In this document: one piece after another, positions 1 to 12,003 of the stretch | Numbering within the stretch: position 1 is the stretch's first letter | How the letters are laid out: each line of letters begins with the position of its first letter | Assembly (NCBI GenBank): GCA_036023115.1 | Contig: JAYKKT010000089.1 | Coordinates: forward strand, 18,905,001-18,969,000 | DNA length: 64,000 bases | Source: Brasenia schreberi | Taxonomy: Eukaryota; Streptophyta; Magnoliopsida; Nymphaeales; Cabombaceae | Direction of reading: 5' to 3' | Position numbers and translations under genes: made by a program | The notes under the pieces: generated by a model | What the model was told of the DNA's origin: nothing | The model's input: the letters and a program-made list of their open reading frames with translations, nothing else | The model's database searches: none

Positions 1-2585
1 AGTGCTTGAATTGAAAGACTTACACACACGACATGAAATGAAACCCAAATAGTATAGGTCGGCCCTTACTTGGGTCTTTCAAATAAGAGCGAAGGCTCAA
101 TGTGTGTGAGAGTGCTTGAATTGAAAGACTTACCCACACGACATGAAATGAAACCCAAATAGTATAGGTCGGCCCTTACTTGGGTCTTTCAAATAAGAGC
201 GAAGGCTCAATGTGTGTGAGTGCTTGAATTGAAAGACAACGCACCCAACTTAAAAAAAAACCCTACAAAAATGAAAGTATATGTATATACTTATGTATTA
301 GGGGCAGATTAGGCCCATGTGTGTTCAAAATCGTGCACAACTAAGAGAGTGCACGTGTGTGGGTGTGCCAAGCCACGTTATTACAAGCGGGGGGAGACTA
401 TGCTCCGTTATTACAACCCCGAATCGAATTGAATCTCAAGCTAGTATACAACTAAAGACCGAGTTAGGCACTTACTAGTAGCTGGTCCGTAGAGGCCTTG
501 CTTGAGCGTGGGCTTGGCCTTCGCCTTGGGCTACAAACGGGAGCTTCGCGAGGTTGAGCGACAAGGGGTGCTGGCCGGCTGCAAATGGGGCGCGGGAGAG
601 GCACCTTGAAGGTGGCTGGATGCTAAGGATGGTGTCCTCTTGACGTGTGAGATTAAAGGGGCTGGGCAAGGTGAGTATATAGGGTCACTAGGAGAGGATA
701 TAGTGTTAGGGAGTATGGCCCTAAGGGGAGCCTAAGGGAAGATCGAATGGGACACCTAGGGGAAAAGAGATGGCTGGCCGAATGGAAGAGATAGTCGGTT
801 GGAGTGGCCGACTAGGGGAATGTGGTGGTGGCGGGCTGCTAGGATAGCTATGGGTGGAGTATGGGAAGGGAGCTAGCTAGGTGATGGGGCTAGGTGGTAG
901 TGGGAGTAGTGGGTTTAAGGGAGTGCTAGGGGCAGGTCTTAGGAAGTCGAATAGGGTGGCCGGGTATAGCTAGGGTTGGTTAGGTAGTGGCGGGTAGTTA
1001 GGGTGACTAAGGCTTGGCCGAGTGGGGTTGGTGGCGGCTAGTGGCTGATATTAAGGTAAGGTGGTGGTATGGTGGGTGGCTGGGAGTGGAGAGGAAGTGG
1101 AGAAGGAGCTAGGTAGAGTGTGGGGTACTTACCGAGTGAAGAGAAGGTGGCGCTCGGCTGGAAGGGAGTTGGGCGGGTGAAGAAGATGACGATGGAGGTG
1201 GCTTCGGCTGGTATGGTGGTGGCGGTGGTGGTGCTGGTGTGGTGGGATGTGGAGCAGGTGGAGCTTGGGGAAGTGGGGGAAGGAGAGGACCCGGCTGGCT
1301 TGGAGATGGCTCCTAGATAGGAAAACCCGCCCCCAAGGGGGGGGTTTATATAGAGATGGGTAGGTCGGTTAGGGCTGGGTTTGGGGTAGTGGTTAGGTGG
1401 TTTAGGTAGGGTGGTATGAAGATAAGGTGGGCTAGAAAGGGTAGGGCCAGATATTTTAAATACTAGTGGTTTGGGTAGATTGTGGGCTAGGGGTGGTTTA
1501 GGGGTTTAGGGCTTGGTTAGGTGGTTGGGTTCTAGGGTGAGGTTTAGTGAGTTAGGTTAGGTGATTAGGCTAGGATTAGGCTAGGTTTAGGGAAATTAAA
1601 CTAGGTTTAGGGAAGGATTAGGGAAGTGGGTTAGGTGATTAGGTTGGGATTAGGCCGGGATTAGAGAAGTGGGCTAGGTGATTAGGCTCAGATTAGGGGT
1701 GGATTAGGGTGGAAGGCTAGGATTAGGTATTTTGGGTTAGGTTTAGGTGAAGGAGCTCCCTTTGCATGGCCCATAGACCTGAACCACCTCATGTTGGTGC
1801 AGCCCTAGGTTAGGTTTTGGCTAATTACAAGCTTAAACCCACTTAACTAGGCTAACCCACATGATTAACCCCAAACTTCACACACAAGTCAAGCTTAATT
1901 ACAACACACTTGATCTTATCCACCCCCACTCTCTCTCATGCCCATCATCCCACGTGAAATTCAAGTGGGCCCCACCTCCATTTATGAGAAGGTGATGTGG
2001 GCCATGGATATGGATATTGGATTGGATTTTTGAATCCAAATCCAAATCCAAGTCCATACATGGGTTTGGATTGGGATCTGGATATATATGGTCCAGATCC
2101 AATCCAAACTGAACTCTGACTCCTTCGAGCTGGGTTCGAAACGGACGATTTGTGCGGGGTCTGACAGCATCAGCACTTCGTCTGCGTTGGGTCTTCGCCA
2201 ACATGATCGTCCGCCTCCGTTTCTGCCTTCCGGAGATGACTTCAAATGACATTTTGATAATAATAGGGTCTTGGACGTTCGAGATCCTGGGGGTATGGAT
2301 TTGATACGAGAGTTGCTGTGCCGGACTCGACATGTGTTCCAGTTCCGGGCTCTCTTTGACTTCGCTGGTCCTATCTTGATTAGTCCAAGCTGCTTTGGGG
2401 TTTCAAAAACGTGTTTTAAAAGGTTTTCAAAAGCCATATTATATATTTTTGAAATACAAAGTTTAAAAATATATACAGGGTTGTTTGGAAGGCTCCTAGG
2501 TTTCCAGACTCAAAATAGCCCTTTGGGGCTGCTTTTACAAAACCAGGTTTGTTTAAGAAATTCGTGGGATTTCGGGGTGTTTACA
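1..2585 (-). repeat. Element A 3' LTR, cut by the window edge
   Basis: The LTR ends at 2585 with the + strand sequence GGGGTGTTTACA, the reverse complement of the family's TGTAAACACCCC start, directly next to the polypurine tract. Going left it holds U3 with TTTGGAT/ATCCAAA clusters (about 1995-2115), a run of TTAGG-rich degenerate telomere-like DNA (about 1370-1760), a TATA-like site at 1346-1352, a consensus 5' splice-site-like CTCG|GTAAGT near 1132, and at 1-222 two copies of the roughly 110-bp repeat that carries the GAGC/GCTC mini-hairpin. The U5 end lies outside the window. Small ORFs here are low-complexity and are not counted as genes. Confidence 0.88.
1346..1352 (-). promoter_or_regulatory. 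TATA-like box in element A LTR
   Basis: The minus strand reads TATATAA beside a CCCC/GGGG block. The same site recurs at 30667-30673 (solo LTR) and 52783-52789 (element C). An upstream site homologous to the TATA box of the B-type LTRs reads CATAAATGG here and looks weakened, so this may be the active core promoter in the A family. No transcript evidence is available. Confidence 0.45.
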
Positions 2586-2600
2586 GATGCCCCTCTTTGG
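2586..2600 (-). other. Polypurine tract of element A
   Basis: On the minus strand it reads CCAAAGAGGGGCATC directly before the LTR start TGTAAAC. The same 15 bases sit at 19640-19654 (B), 40968-40982 (F, reverse) and 63135-63149 (C). It would prime plus-strand DNA synthesis. Confidence 0.8.
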
Positions 2601-3690
2601 CCTTGTCCAAATTGATTTGGATAAGGGCAAAGATGACAAACACCCCTTTCAATGTCTCCCTAGATCTAGCCACGAAGAATATGGGATCGTCCCAATTTTT
2701 AGCAAAAATCTCAATTTACAAACTCTGGTGGGAGGAGATATCACGCCAAAGGGTTATACTATGGAATCTGGTCCTAAATGGGATCATGTTCATGCAAGTA
2801 CCATGCGTGGAATGCAAATGACATGGGTGTGGTGCCAAGAGTGGCGACCTCCCAGAGACCAGATGTGGTCGAACTCTAGAGACTTACAAGGCCTACTGCT
2901 CCCAGTGAGCAAATCCTATGCTGTTCGATGTTCGGTTTTTCAAAACTTATTTACAAAAGCTATTTACAAAAGGGACAACTGTCTTGAGCCTCGATCCTAA
3001 GGATCTCGAGCTCTTCGTGCTTGCCCTTGTTTGAGTCTTAACACTCGCTTATCTAGCGGAGGTTTTATAAGAAAACAAGCTTCATTTCAAATTCCTACGT
3101 CTTACTCGAAACGTCGAATTCTCAAACAAGATGAAATTCAAGTAAGTAAATCCTATTTTTACTTTAGGATTCCTCGAAATGAACCATGCTTTAGCTTGGG
3201 ATAAGCCATGGATGGGAAAGAGATACCACGGTCCTTTCTGAAGCATCCCGTGGTTTAAGGCATAGAAGGCGGAAAACTGCTCTTTTTAAGCTTTTTGGCC
3301 TCTTTTTCCTTTTTTTTCATAGAGGGTCTCCCTTTGGGAGTATTTTTTCTTTAATCCCTCTTTTCACAAGGGATTCGATTTTTCTTAGGAAATCTGGTTT
3401 CTTTCTTTTGGAAAGATACTTCGAAATGGGAAATTCCCTTTATTTGGGCCTTTGTTTTCCTTTTAGAAGTAGAAGAGAAGTGGGGAGGACATATCCCAAG
3501 CCTACACTCGATCCATTCCAGATCAGCCTATTTACAAATAGCACGTACTACTTGCAAGTATCTTGCTATGTTGAACTAGGCCTTTCTTTGTAAGAGGAAG
3601 AATTTTGAAATGTAACCACGATTTTGAAAACTCCACTCTTTCACAAGTGCGAATTCTCTCACTCAGGGTCACATGACTATCCTTTGCACC
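2601..3690 (-). other. 3' untranslated region of element A
   Basis: About 1.1 kb between the integrase end and the polypurine tract without a convincing ORF. It matches 61979-63134 of element C in order. It starts (2601-2626) with a stem, CCTTGTCCAAAT / ATTTGGATAAGG, flanking the polypurine tract. Part of it also resembles the 3' region of the B-type elements (the stretch before the tract with TTTCATCTTGTTTGAGAA-like sequence). Confidence 0.7.
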
Positions 3691-6141
3691 TTATTCCCAC
3701 GTCTCAGGGCAGCTATCCCTTGAAAATTTTCGAAAAATGGAATTTAATCCAAATCGTACACATGATACTTTTAAGTATTGAATATTGATAGGATCTGCTA
3801 AATTCCTACCTTCTACATCGATCAACCAATACGAATTGTTCGTAGTGGTTGCTCGTACAAAATTGGGTCCATCCCAGTTGGGGCGCCACTTGCCTAGGGG
3901 GTGTGGGCCACGATGATGGATGGTTTTTAAGACCAGATCTCCCACTTCAAAGTGGCGAGGTCTCATGTGTTTGCTATAATGTCGGGCTATCCTTTGCCGG
4001 TATGCACGAGCATGATCCATAGCAAGGAGTCGCCTCTCATCTAGCAAATCTAGTTCGGCCATCCTAGCATGCTGAAGCGTCTCTAGGGGAGGTCGAGTGC
4101 TATGGATGTATGGAATGAATGCAGTTGAGTGTGAATGGGAAGAATGGCGTTTGTGCCATAGACCAATTCGAATGGTGTGGCATTTGTGGGAGTCCGGATG
4201 GAAGTCCTATAAGCCCATAAGGCTTCATCCAGCTTCTCATGCCACGTCCTACCCTTCTCTAAGGTTTTCTCAATTATGCTAATGAGAGTCTTGTTTGTGG
4301 CTTCGGCTTGGCCGTTGCCTTGAGGGTAGTAGGGCGAGGAGAAGTGGTGAGTTATGCCATACGTGTTGCACAACTTAACCATCCGCTCGTTCTTGAATGG
4401 GGTACCATTATCAGACACAAGGTCTCGTGGAACCCCAAATCGAGCCAAGATATTCCTCCGGATGAAAGCCACCACATGTTGCCCCATTACATTGGTTAGG
4501 GAAATGGCTTCCACCCACTTGGAGAAATACTCCCTGGCTACTAAAATAAATCGATGCCCATTCGAGGCCTTTGGAAATATTGGGCCTACGATGTCAAACG
4601 CCCACATGGTAAATGGTCAGGGGCTGACCACGGAATGCAATGCAGATGATGGGATATGAATGGCGTGCCCATGCACTTGACATGGATGACACTTCCTAAC
4701 ATGATTGTGACAATCCTTTTTCAGGGTGGACCAAAAATAGCCCCCTCTAAGTATTTTCTTTGCCATCATGTTGGCATTAACATGACCTCCACATTCTCCA
4801 TCGTGGAACTCGTGCATGACTATCCTAGCCTCCTCTAGGTCGATACACCTAAGCAGAATGCCGGTAAAACTTTTTTTTGTATAAAACCAAACCCAGAATG
4901 GTGTATCGGGTCGAAATCTTACGAATGAATGCCTTATCTTTGGATGTGGCATCCTCGGCGAATGCCCCATTTTCTAAAAATTGTTTTATGTCATAAAACC
5001 AGGGTTTTTCAATAGACTCTGGGTTGTTTTGGTAAATATCCAAGTCGTGTGTGGATGGGTGGTGCTCATGCCATATTTCCAAAGATCTGGTCCCTGAAAT
5101 GGGATCGACCTTCAGGGCTGAACCCAAGGAGGAGAGGGCATCGGTGATGCCATTGTCCTCTCTTCCTATGTGTGTGAGTTTACACGACTGGAAGGATTGG
5201 ACCAATCGAGTGGACAACTCGTGATATGGAAGTAGTTTCTCATTACGTACTTGCCAAATTTTTAAAACCTGGTTTATGACAAGGAGCGAATCTCCAAAGA
5301 CCTCGATGCATGATGCCCCTAGAGTTTTCAAAATCCTTAAGCCTTGTATGAGTGCTTCATACTCAGCTACGTTGTTGGAACATTCGAAATCTAAGCGGAC
5401 TGCTATGGGAATCTCGCCCTTTTCAGGGGAGATTAGGATGACCCCAGCACCAGCCCCTCGTTGGTTTCGTGCCCCGTCGAAGTGCATCTTCCACACTTGG
5501 TTTTCGAAAGAATTTGCCAAAATGTGGTTTTGAAAATGGTTTTGCAATATGCCTTCATCAGGCATTTCGACAAGAGTGGGATATGCGTCCTCTAAGGGGA
5601 ATTCAGCCACGTAATCTGCTAGGGCTTGCCCCTTAACGGAGATCTGGTGATGATATTTCAGATCATACTCCATTAGAAGGAGTTGCCATTTGCCCAATCT
5701 ACCCGTGAGAATGGGTTTTTCGAACAAGTGCTTGATTGGATCAAGCTTGGACACTATCCAGATCTCATGATCCAGGAAATAGTGTCTGAACTTCTGGCAG
5801 GTCCAGACTAGGGCCAAGCACGTCTTCTCCATGGCTTGGTAATTTCGTTCAGAGAGTTTTCGAAATATAGTAGATGGCATACTCCTTATGGGTGTCATCC
5901 TCGTATTGAGCCAACAGGGCTCCTAAAGCATTTGCATGCATGGAGATGTATAATAAAAGCGGTTTTCCTTGCTTTGGAGGATTCAAAACGGGGGGATTAA
6001 CCAAGTATGCCTTCAGTCTCTCGAAGGACTTTTGGCATTCGTCATCCCATAAGAATTTCGTGCCCTTCCTCAACAGTTTGTTGAAGGGTTCGCATCTAGT
6101 GGCCAGATTCGATATGAATCAGCGAACGGATTGTAAGCGAC
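3691..6141 (-). pseudogene. Element A pol, 3' part: end of RT, RNase H, archaeal-type RNase H, integrase
   Basis: The minus strand encodes, in order, the RT connection with a TGA shortly after 'RLQSVR' (near 6119), RNase H (about 6070-5600), the second RNase H with FDGA, EYEAL, GDS and DNGITDAL catalytic segments (about 5490-5090), the integrase zinc region with H-x-H and CHPC (about 4830-4660), the integrase core with FDIVGP, SDNGTPF and QAEATNK for the D,D,E residues (about 4605-4270), and the C-terminal region to about 3760. Frame changes occur near 5900, near 4900 and near 4080. A 2-base deletion near the end replaces the normal stop and adds an unrelated tail down to 3691. The enzymes would copy the element RNA and insert the cDNA, but this copy cannot do so. 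Confidence 0.9.
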
Positions 6142-7592
6142 CCTGGAGGCTACGGATTTGGGTGAGATTGGAGGGTGGAGCCATGTCTATGATGGCTCGA
6201 CACTTAGAGGGGTCGACTTCTATTCCCCTTTGGCTCACCATAAAGCCTAGAAGCTTCCCTGATTCTACCCCGAACACGCATTTTTGAGGGTTTAGCTTTA
6301 CTTTGTAAAGCCTAAGCCTTTCGAAAATCTTTTGTAAACATTCGATATGGGTGCATTGGGTTTTGGATTTCGCCAAGAGATCATCTACATACACTTCTAC
6401 CAGCTCATGAATTTGATCATGGAAGATCGTGGTCATGGCTCGTTGGTATGTTGCGCCAGCATTTTTTAAACCAAAGGGCATGACTGTATAGCAGTACGTG
6501 CCCCATGGGGTTGTGAAGGCGGTCTTACCCTGATCTCGTGGGCTTAGTTTGATTTGATTATAGCCTCAATAACCATCCATGAACGAAAACATTTCATGAT
6601 TTGCAGTACTATCGACTATCAAATCTATGTTTGGTAAAGGATAATTATCCTTGGGAGTGGCTTTATTCAGGTTTCTGAAATCGATGCATATTCGAATTTT
6701 CCCATTGGTTTTCCGAACCACAACGATATTTGACAACCAATCAGAATACGCAATGGGTTTTATAAATCCGGCTTTTAGCAAATCTTCTAAACCCTCTTTG
6801 ACTTGCGTGTGTACATTCGGGTGTATTTTCCTAAGCTTCTGCTTTATGGGTTTTACACCTGCATCTAAGGGAAGACGATGCTTGACAATGCTGGGATCTA
6901 TGCCCGGCATGTCTTCATACGTCCATGCAAACACATCTAAATAGGTTCGTAGAAATGCAATGAATGCTAACCTTTCGGTTTCATGCAAGCATGCGCCTAT
7001 TTTGATGGTTTTGGGATTGGAATCATCCCCTAGGTTCACCTCTATGAAATCTCCTCCTACTGATTGGGAAGGTCTTTCAAAATCGAGAATTCTATGAAAT
7101 TCTGGGAGCTCAGAAGTGGGATCTTCCTGAAGGGGATCCACTTCTGGGCTTTGATCATTCTCGTGGGCTATAGACCCGAGGGAATTTGATGCGTGGTTTT
7201 CAAAATGACCTGGTTTTGTACTTGGATTTTCAAGTGATTTCGAAATATTTGGTCTGGCTATGCAGACGACGTTTCTTTCGAAATCCTTTTCTTTTGCCAA
7301 AGTCCTACCAGGAGAAGCTATGTACAAAATCTTTTTGGTATTTTCCAAATTTTCGATTTTTTTGGGTTTTTGTAAAACAAGAACCTTGGGAACTATACAA
7401 AGCACTCTTTTTTCGAGTTTTTGTTTTTCCATTGTTTTTGGTTTTTCTTGTTTTTTGATTTTTTTGATTTTAAGCTTTTCAAATGTTTTTGTATTTTTAG
7501 AAAAGGGATCTTCCGTCATACCTACAAAGGAAAAACACTACGGGTTAGACTCGGAATAGGAGATCTAAATCGTAGGTCTCTTCTAAGGCAGG
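6142..7592 (-). pseudogene. Second (downstream) copy of the duplicated ORF2-leader/RT segment in element A
   Basis: This 1451-bp block repeats 7593-9039 almost base for base. It contains the last bases of the intron-like segment, the acceptor-like TTTGTAG|GTATG, the lysine-rich ORF2 leader starting 'MTEDPFSKN', and RT through the YVDD motif (about 6400-6385) to 'IRSLQ'. A stop sits after 'SFMDGY' (near 6566; the sister copy continues SGYNQIKL). Because both units carry the whole N-terminal RT half, one was created by tandem duplication. Confidence 0.88.
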
Positions 7593-8968
7593 CCTGGAGG
7601 CTACGGATTTGGGTAAGATTGGAGGGTGGAGCCATGTCTATGATGGCTCGACACTTAGAGGGGTCGACTTCTATTCCCCTTTGGCTCACCATAAAGCCTA
7701 GAAGCTTCCCTGATTCTACCCCGAACACGCATTTTTGAGGGTTTAGCTTTACTTTGTAAAGCCTAAGCCTTTCGAAAATCTTTTGTAAACATTCGATATG
7801 GGTGCATCGGGTTTTGAATTTTGCCAAGAGATCATCTACATACACTTCTACAAGCTCATGAATTTGATCATGGAAGATCGTGTTCATGGCTCGTTGGTAT
7901 GTCGCGCCGGCATTTTTCAAACCAAAGGGCATGACTGTATAGCAGTACGTGCCCCATGGGGTTGTGAAGGCGGTCTTACCCTGATCTCGTGGACTTAGTT
8001 TGATTTGATTATAGCCTGAATAGCCATCCATAAATGAAAACATTTCATGATTTGCAGTACTATCGACTATCAAATCTATGTTTGGTAAAGGATAATTATC
8101 CTTTGGAGTGGCTTTATTCAGGTTTCTGAAATCGATGCATATTCGAATTTTCCCATTGGTTTTTCGAACCACAACGATATTTGACAACCAATCAGAATAC
8201 GCAATGGGTTTTATAAATCCGGCTTTTAGCAGATCTTCTAAACCCTCTTTAACTTGCGTGTGTACATTTGGGTGTATTTTCCTAGGCTTCTGCTTTAAAG
8301 GTTTTACACCTGCATCTAAGGGAAGACGATGCTCGACAATGCCGGGATCTATGCCCGGCATGTCTTCGTACGTCCATGCAAACACATCTAAATAGGTTTG
8401 TAGAAATGCAATGAATGCTAACTTTTCAGTTTCACGCAAGCATGTGCCTATTTTGATGGTTTTGGGATTGGAATCACCCCCTAGGTTCACCTCTATGAAA
8501 TCTCCTCCTACTAATTGGGAAGGTCTTTCAAAATCGAGAATTCTATGAAATTCTGGGAGCTCAGAAGTGGGATCTTCCTCAAGGGGATCCACTTCTGGGC
8601 TTTGATCATTCTCATGGGCTATAGACCCGAGGGAACTTGATGCGTGGTTTTCAAAATGACGTGGGTTTTGTACTTGGATTTTCAAGTGATTTCGAAATTT
8701 TTGCTATGCAGACGACGTTTCTTTCAAAATCCTTTTCGTTTGCCAAAGTCCTACCAGGAGCAGCTATGTACAAAATCTTTTTAGTATTTTCCAAATTTTC
8801 GATTTTTTTGGGTTTTTGTAAAACAAGAACTTTGGGAACTATACAAAGCACTCTTTTTTCGAGTTTTTGTTTTTCCATTGTTTTTGGTTTTTCTTGTTTT
8901 TCGATTTTTTTGATTTTAAGTTTTTCAAATGTTTTTGGTATTTTTAGAAAAGGGATCTTCCATCATAC
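7593..8968 (-). pseudogene. First (upstream) copy of ORF2 leader plus RT N-terminal half in element A
   Basis: Runs from the ATG at 8966 (MMEDPF-like start) through the basic leader and RT fingers/palm to 'IRSLQ', then breaks into the next unit with the unrelated tail 'ACLRRDLRF'. RT segments seen include RICIDFRNLNKATPKD, MDGYSGYNQIKL, the MPFGLKNAGATYQ region and YVDD. A 1-base insertion in the poly-T stretch near 8940 and another frame change near 8680 break the leader. In an intact element this would be the start of the RT-RNase H-integrase polyprotein. Confidence 0.88.
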
Positions 8969-9524
8969 CTACAAAGGGAAAACACTACGGGTTAGCCTCA
9001 GAATAGGAGATCTAAACCATAGGTCTCTTCTAAGACAGGCTCCGAGGCACCCTTGACCCAGGTGGTCACAGGGGGTGGCTCCGGCGGTATTCGGGTTGTA
9101 TAGCCGATCCCATATCATCTTGGATTGGCCCTAGGAAGGATGGGCTCTAGGAGACTCTGGTTCTGTGCCCCTAGACTCTTGTAGGGCGTGTAGCCCATGT
9201 TCAACAACATGTTCCATGACTTTTTGTTTTTTGAAAAGGTTGAATATAAATCGTGGTCCTAGAACATGCTATCGTCCATATTATGCTCGTATGGCCTCTT
9301 GTCCAAGGGCTTTGGAAATAGGGAACGCTTGGGTTTTCCTAGGAGGATTAAAGTCGGGAGGGGGCCTGCTTTGGGCGGCCCCTTCACACATACAACCTTC
9401 CTAGGGTTGTTCAACACGAGCCGAGGTGGCTCAACCATAATTTGCCCCAGGTTAGCCTCATGGGCCTGGGAGCTTGATAAACAAGGGGAGTTTATGATCC
9501 CCTGAAGCTGTGGGTGACTCTCAC
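8969..9524 (-). other. Putative intron between protease and RT, element A
   Basis: On the minus strand the segment opens with CCTAG|GTGAGAGT and closes with a pyrimidine-rich run ending TTTGTAG|GT. Its length (556 bp) equals that of the matching segment in C (57647-58202). Removing it would join the protease frame to the RT frame at a glycine codon split one base/two bases. It holds the TAG at 9259-9261 and a G-patch coding stretch. Ogre retrotransposons are known to carry an intron between protease and RT. Here the intron is inferred from sequence only. Confidence 0.6.
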
Positions 9525-11861
9525 CTAGGATCACTACGACCTGGTCCCTAAAAGGGATCTTGACACACCTGTGGAAGGTAGATGGCACAGCGCACAAACT
9601 GTGTATCCAGGGCCTTCCCAGCAACAGGTTATAATGGGGGTGGATGTCCAAGACATGGAACACCCCCGTGTGTTCGATCCCTCCCGTTTCCATTGGGAGT
9701 TCGATGGATCCTAAAGGTCTAGACGCATTCCCATCGTATCCAGTGATAACAATGGGGCTTGGGTTCACTGAAGTCAAGGTGACTCCGATTTTGTACGCCA
9801 CATGAAGTGGAAGGATGTTGAGCCCTCCTCCACCATCGACTAGGCACCTGTCCAGAGAGTGGTTGTTTAGAACCACCTCGATATGCAGGGCCTGGTTATG
9901 GGTTTCGTAGGGTCTATCTACATCATCTTCCGAGAAAGTGATGGGCGATTTTGCTCCTAATAAAGCCACTTGGGCAGACAAGGATTCCGGACTTATGTTC
10001 GAATCAACCTTGGCCCTTTCTAGAATTTTCTCTAGCACGAGTCTATGCCTAGGCGAGGTTTGTATAAGCTCTAGGATAGACATGTGGATAGGAATCTTTG
10101 AAAGGTGGATTTCGAAGTCATAAGGATTTAGGATGATTTTATCCTTATCTGCTTTTGGCAGAACACTTGGGATACATGCTTTTGAGGGGCCAGGCACACT
10201 GACCACCTTTTGAGCACCTTGAAGGTGCGGGGGTTGATAGATCATCCCGGATCTAGTGACTTCCCCCACGACCAGCCTAGGGTTCGCGCTAAACTTGGCT
10301 CTAAGGATGAGCTGAGGAGAACCTTGGATTTTCAAAACTGGTTTTACCAGGGTTTCCACTTTTGGTGGTCCCCGAATGACGACTTGGGCGGGCCTCTTGT
10401 ATAGTACAAGGATGGGCGCACAAGTAGGTCGACTAGGTTCTGGCTTTCGCGCTAGTTCCTTGGAAATGGTGAGGGTACATACCTCCTTTCCTTTTCCACT
10501 GCCACTGGCGTGTTTGGGAAAGGGTTCCTTGAAGATAGCTTGAGGTGGCTCAGGTTCCGCAGTGACCTGGAGCCGGCCTTCTGCTATCAAGTTCTCAATT
10601 TTATTTAAGAGAGAGAAGCAGCGTTTGGTATCATGGCCTTTGAGCCGATGATACTTACAAAATCGGTTTAAATACCCCCCTTTGGAAGTGACTCCTTCAA
10701 GGATTTCAGGGAGTTCTATCATGCCCTGGGCAAGGAGGAGGTCTAGGACCTCCGACACAGGTTGCCCCAGCGGAGTATACTCCCGTTTTTCAACCGGTTT
10801 TTGAAAATTGCGTTCCCTCTTATTTTCTAATTTTTCAAAATTTTTGGAAGTGCCCGCCATGCCTGGATCCACCCGGACATTGGCGATTTTATGGAGCTTT
10901 GCCCCTTTGTCCGTCGTGGGCAGCCCATATGCGATGGGCTTTTCCAAACGGGTTTTTGAGATGGCACTTCCTTTCCATAAGTGATCGTATGTCCCTTTTC
11001 ACAAGTTGGTTTCGAAAAGGGAGGCCTTTTTGATCAACTTATGGAAAGTTGAAATCTCATGGAGCGAGAGAAGGGTTTTTAACTCGCTTTTAAAATTATC
11101 CAGGATGAGCATTACTGCGCATCCTTCGGATATGGGCTCTCGCACTTGGCCCAAAAGCGACCTCCATCTTATAATGAAGGCATGTACGTCTTCGTTCATG
11201 CCTTGCTTTGTATCCCTTAAGGTATTCAGAGTCGGTGTGACTTCTACGTTGTGTGCAAATCTTTGCATGAAACAGTTTGCTAACTCTTCAAAAGTAGCGA
11301 ACTGGCTTAAGTCGTAGGAAGCAGCCATTTGGCAGCTGTGCCTTTAAGGGATAAAGGGAACCAATACACCCATTTCATCGAGTCCTTTTTCTTTTTATGG
11401 GCTCGACGCGAGAAAAGCTGCAAGTGAGACCTAGGGTCTCCCATGCCATCATACCGATGGAAGTTCGGTATTTCATCGTCACTGTCTGTTTCGTAATCCA
11501 GAGGAAGGAAATCAGACATGACGTAGTTTCTTTTCTCTTTATTCTGCCCTTTTAGCAACTGCTGTAGGGCTTTACGGTCCTTTTGTGTGAAGGACTCGTG
11601 GTATTGGTTGCCTTCCATTACGGAGGCCTCTTTATGCTTGCGAGGTTTTTCAGATTTCTTTTTAGGCCTTTGTTCACCGTTTGATGAACATGAAGCGCCT
11701 ACTTCAGCCTCTTGGCTGAGAGCATCGATTTTGGCCTCAAACTCCCTTCTCAAGTCCTCGATTTCATCTAGTTTTATTTTGTTTTTGAAAATCCTCCTAG
11801 AGTGAGAACTTGATGCGCATGAGCCTTGGCTCGACACTTCACTTGGATTGGATTTTGACAT
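9525..11861 (-). pseudogene. Element A gag-protease, disrupted
   Basis: ATG at 11861 (an in-frame TTG lies 9 bases upstream). The N-terminus has a coiled-coil-like LDEIEDLRREFEAKIDALSQ, followed by a retrotransposon gag/capsid region (FHRYDGMGDPRSHLQL to about SLFETNL), a CX2HX4HX4C knuckle (CKYHRLKGHDTKRC, about 10640), and an aspartic protease whose active site reads LVDGGGG (about 9840) with ILG near the end. A frameshift near 11330 and a TGA at about 10999-11001 (CGA in the sister copy) interrupt it. It would form the particle and process the polyprotein. Confidence 0.88.
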
Positions 11862-11980
11862 GCTTTTCAAGCTTTTTCAAAATGTCCTAAGTACAAGTAA
11901 AGAAAAATGAGTTAAAAATGATACCTTTTAAAATTTTTTGCAAGACTTCTACTTAAAAACTCGATTTTTGAAAGGCTCAC

Positions 11981-11998
11981 GTTCCACCGGGCGTGCCA
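11981..11998 (-). other. Primer-binding site of element A
   Basis: The minus strand reads TGGCACGCCCGGTGGAAC five bases inside the LTR end. TGG at the start is expected for pairing with a tRNA CCA end. B has an almost identical site. I do not assign the tRNA species. Confidence 0.8.
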
Positions 11999-12003
11999 AT
12001 CTC

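Noticed and set aside
1370..1760. Interstitial telomere
   Set aside because: The TTTAGGG-like words are irregular, and the tract is a constant part of the LTR, not a telomeric insertion.
11981..11998. Naming the primer tRNA
   Set aside because: The PBS is clear, but I could not match its complement to a particular plant tRNA with confidence without a database.
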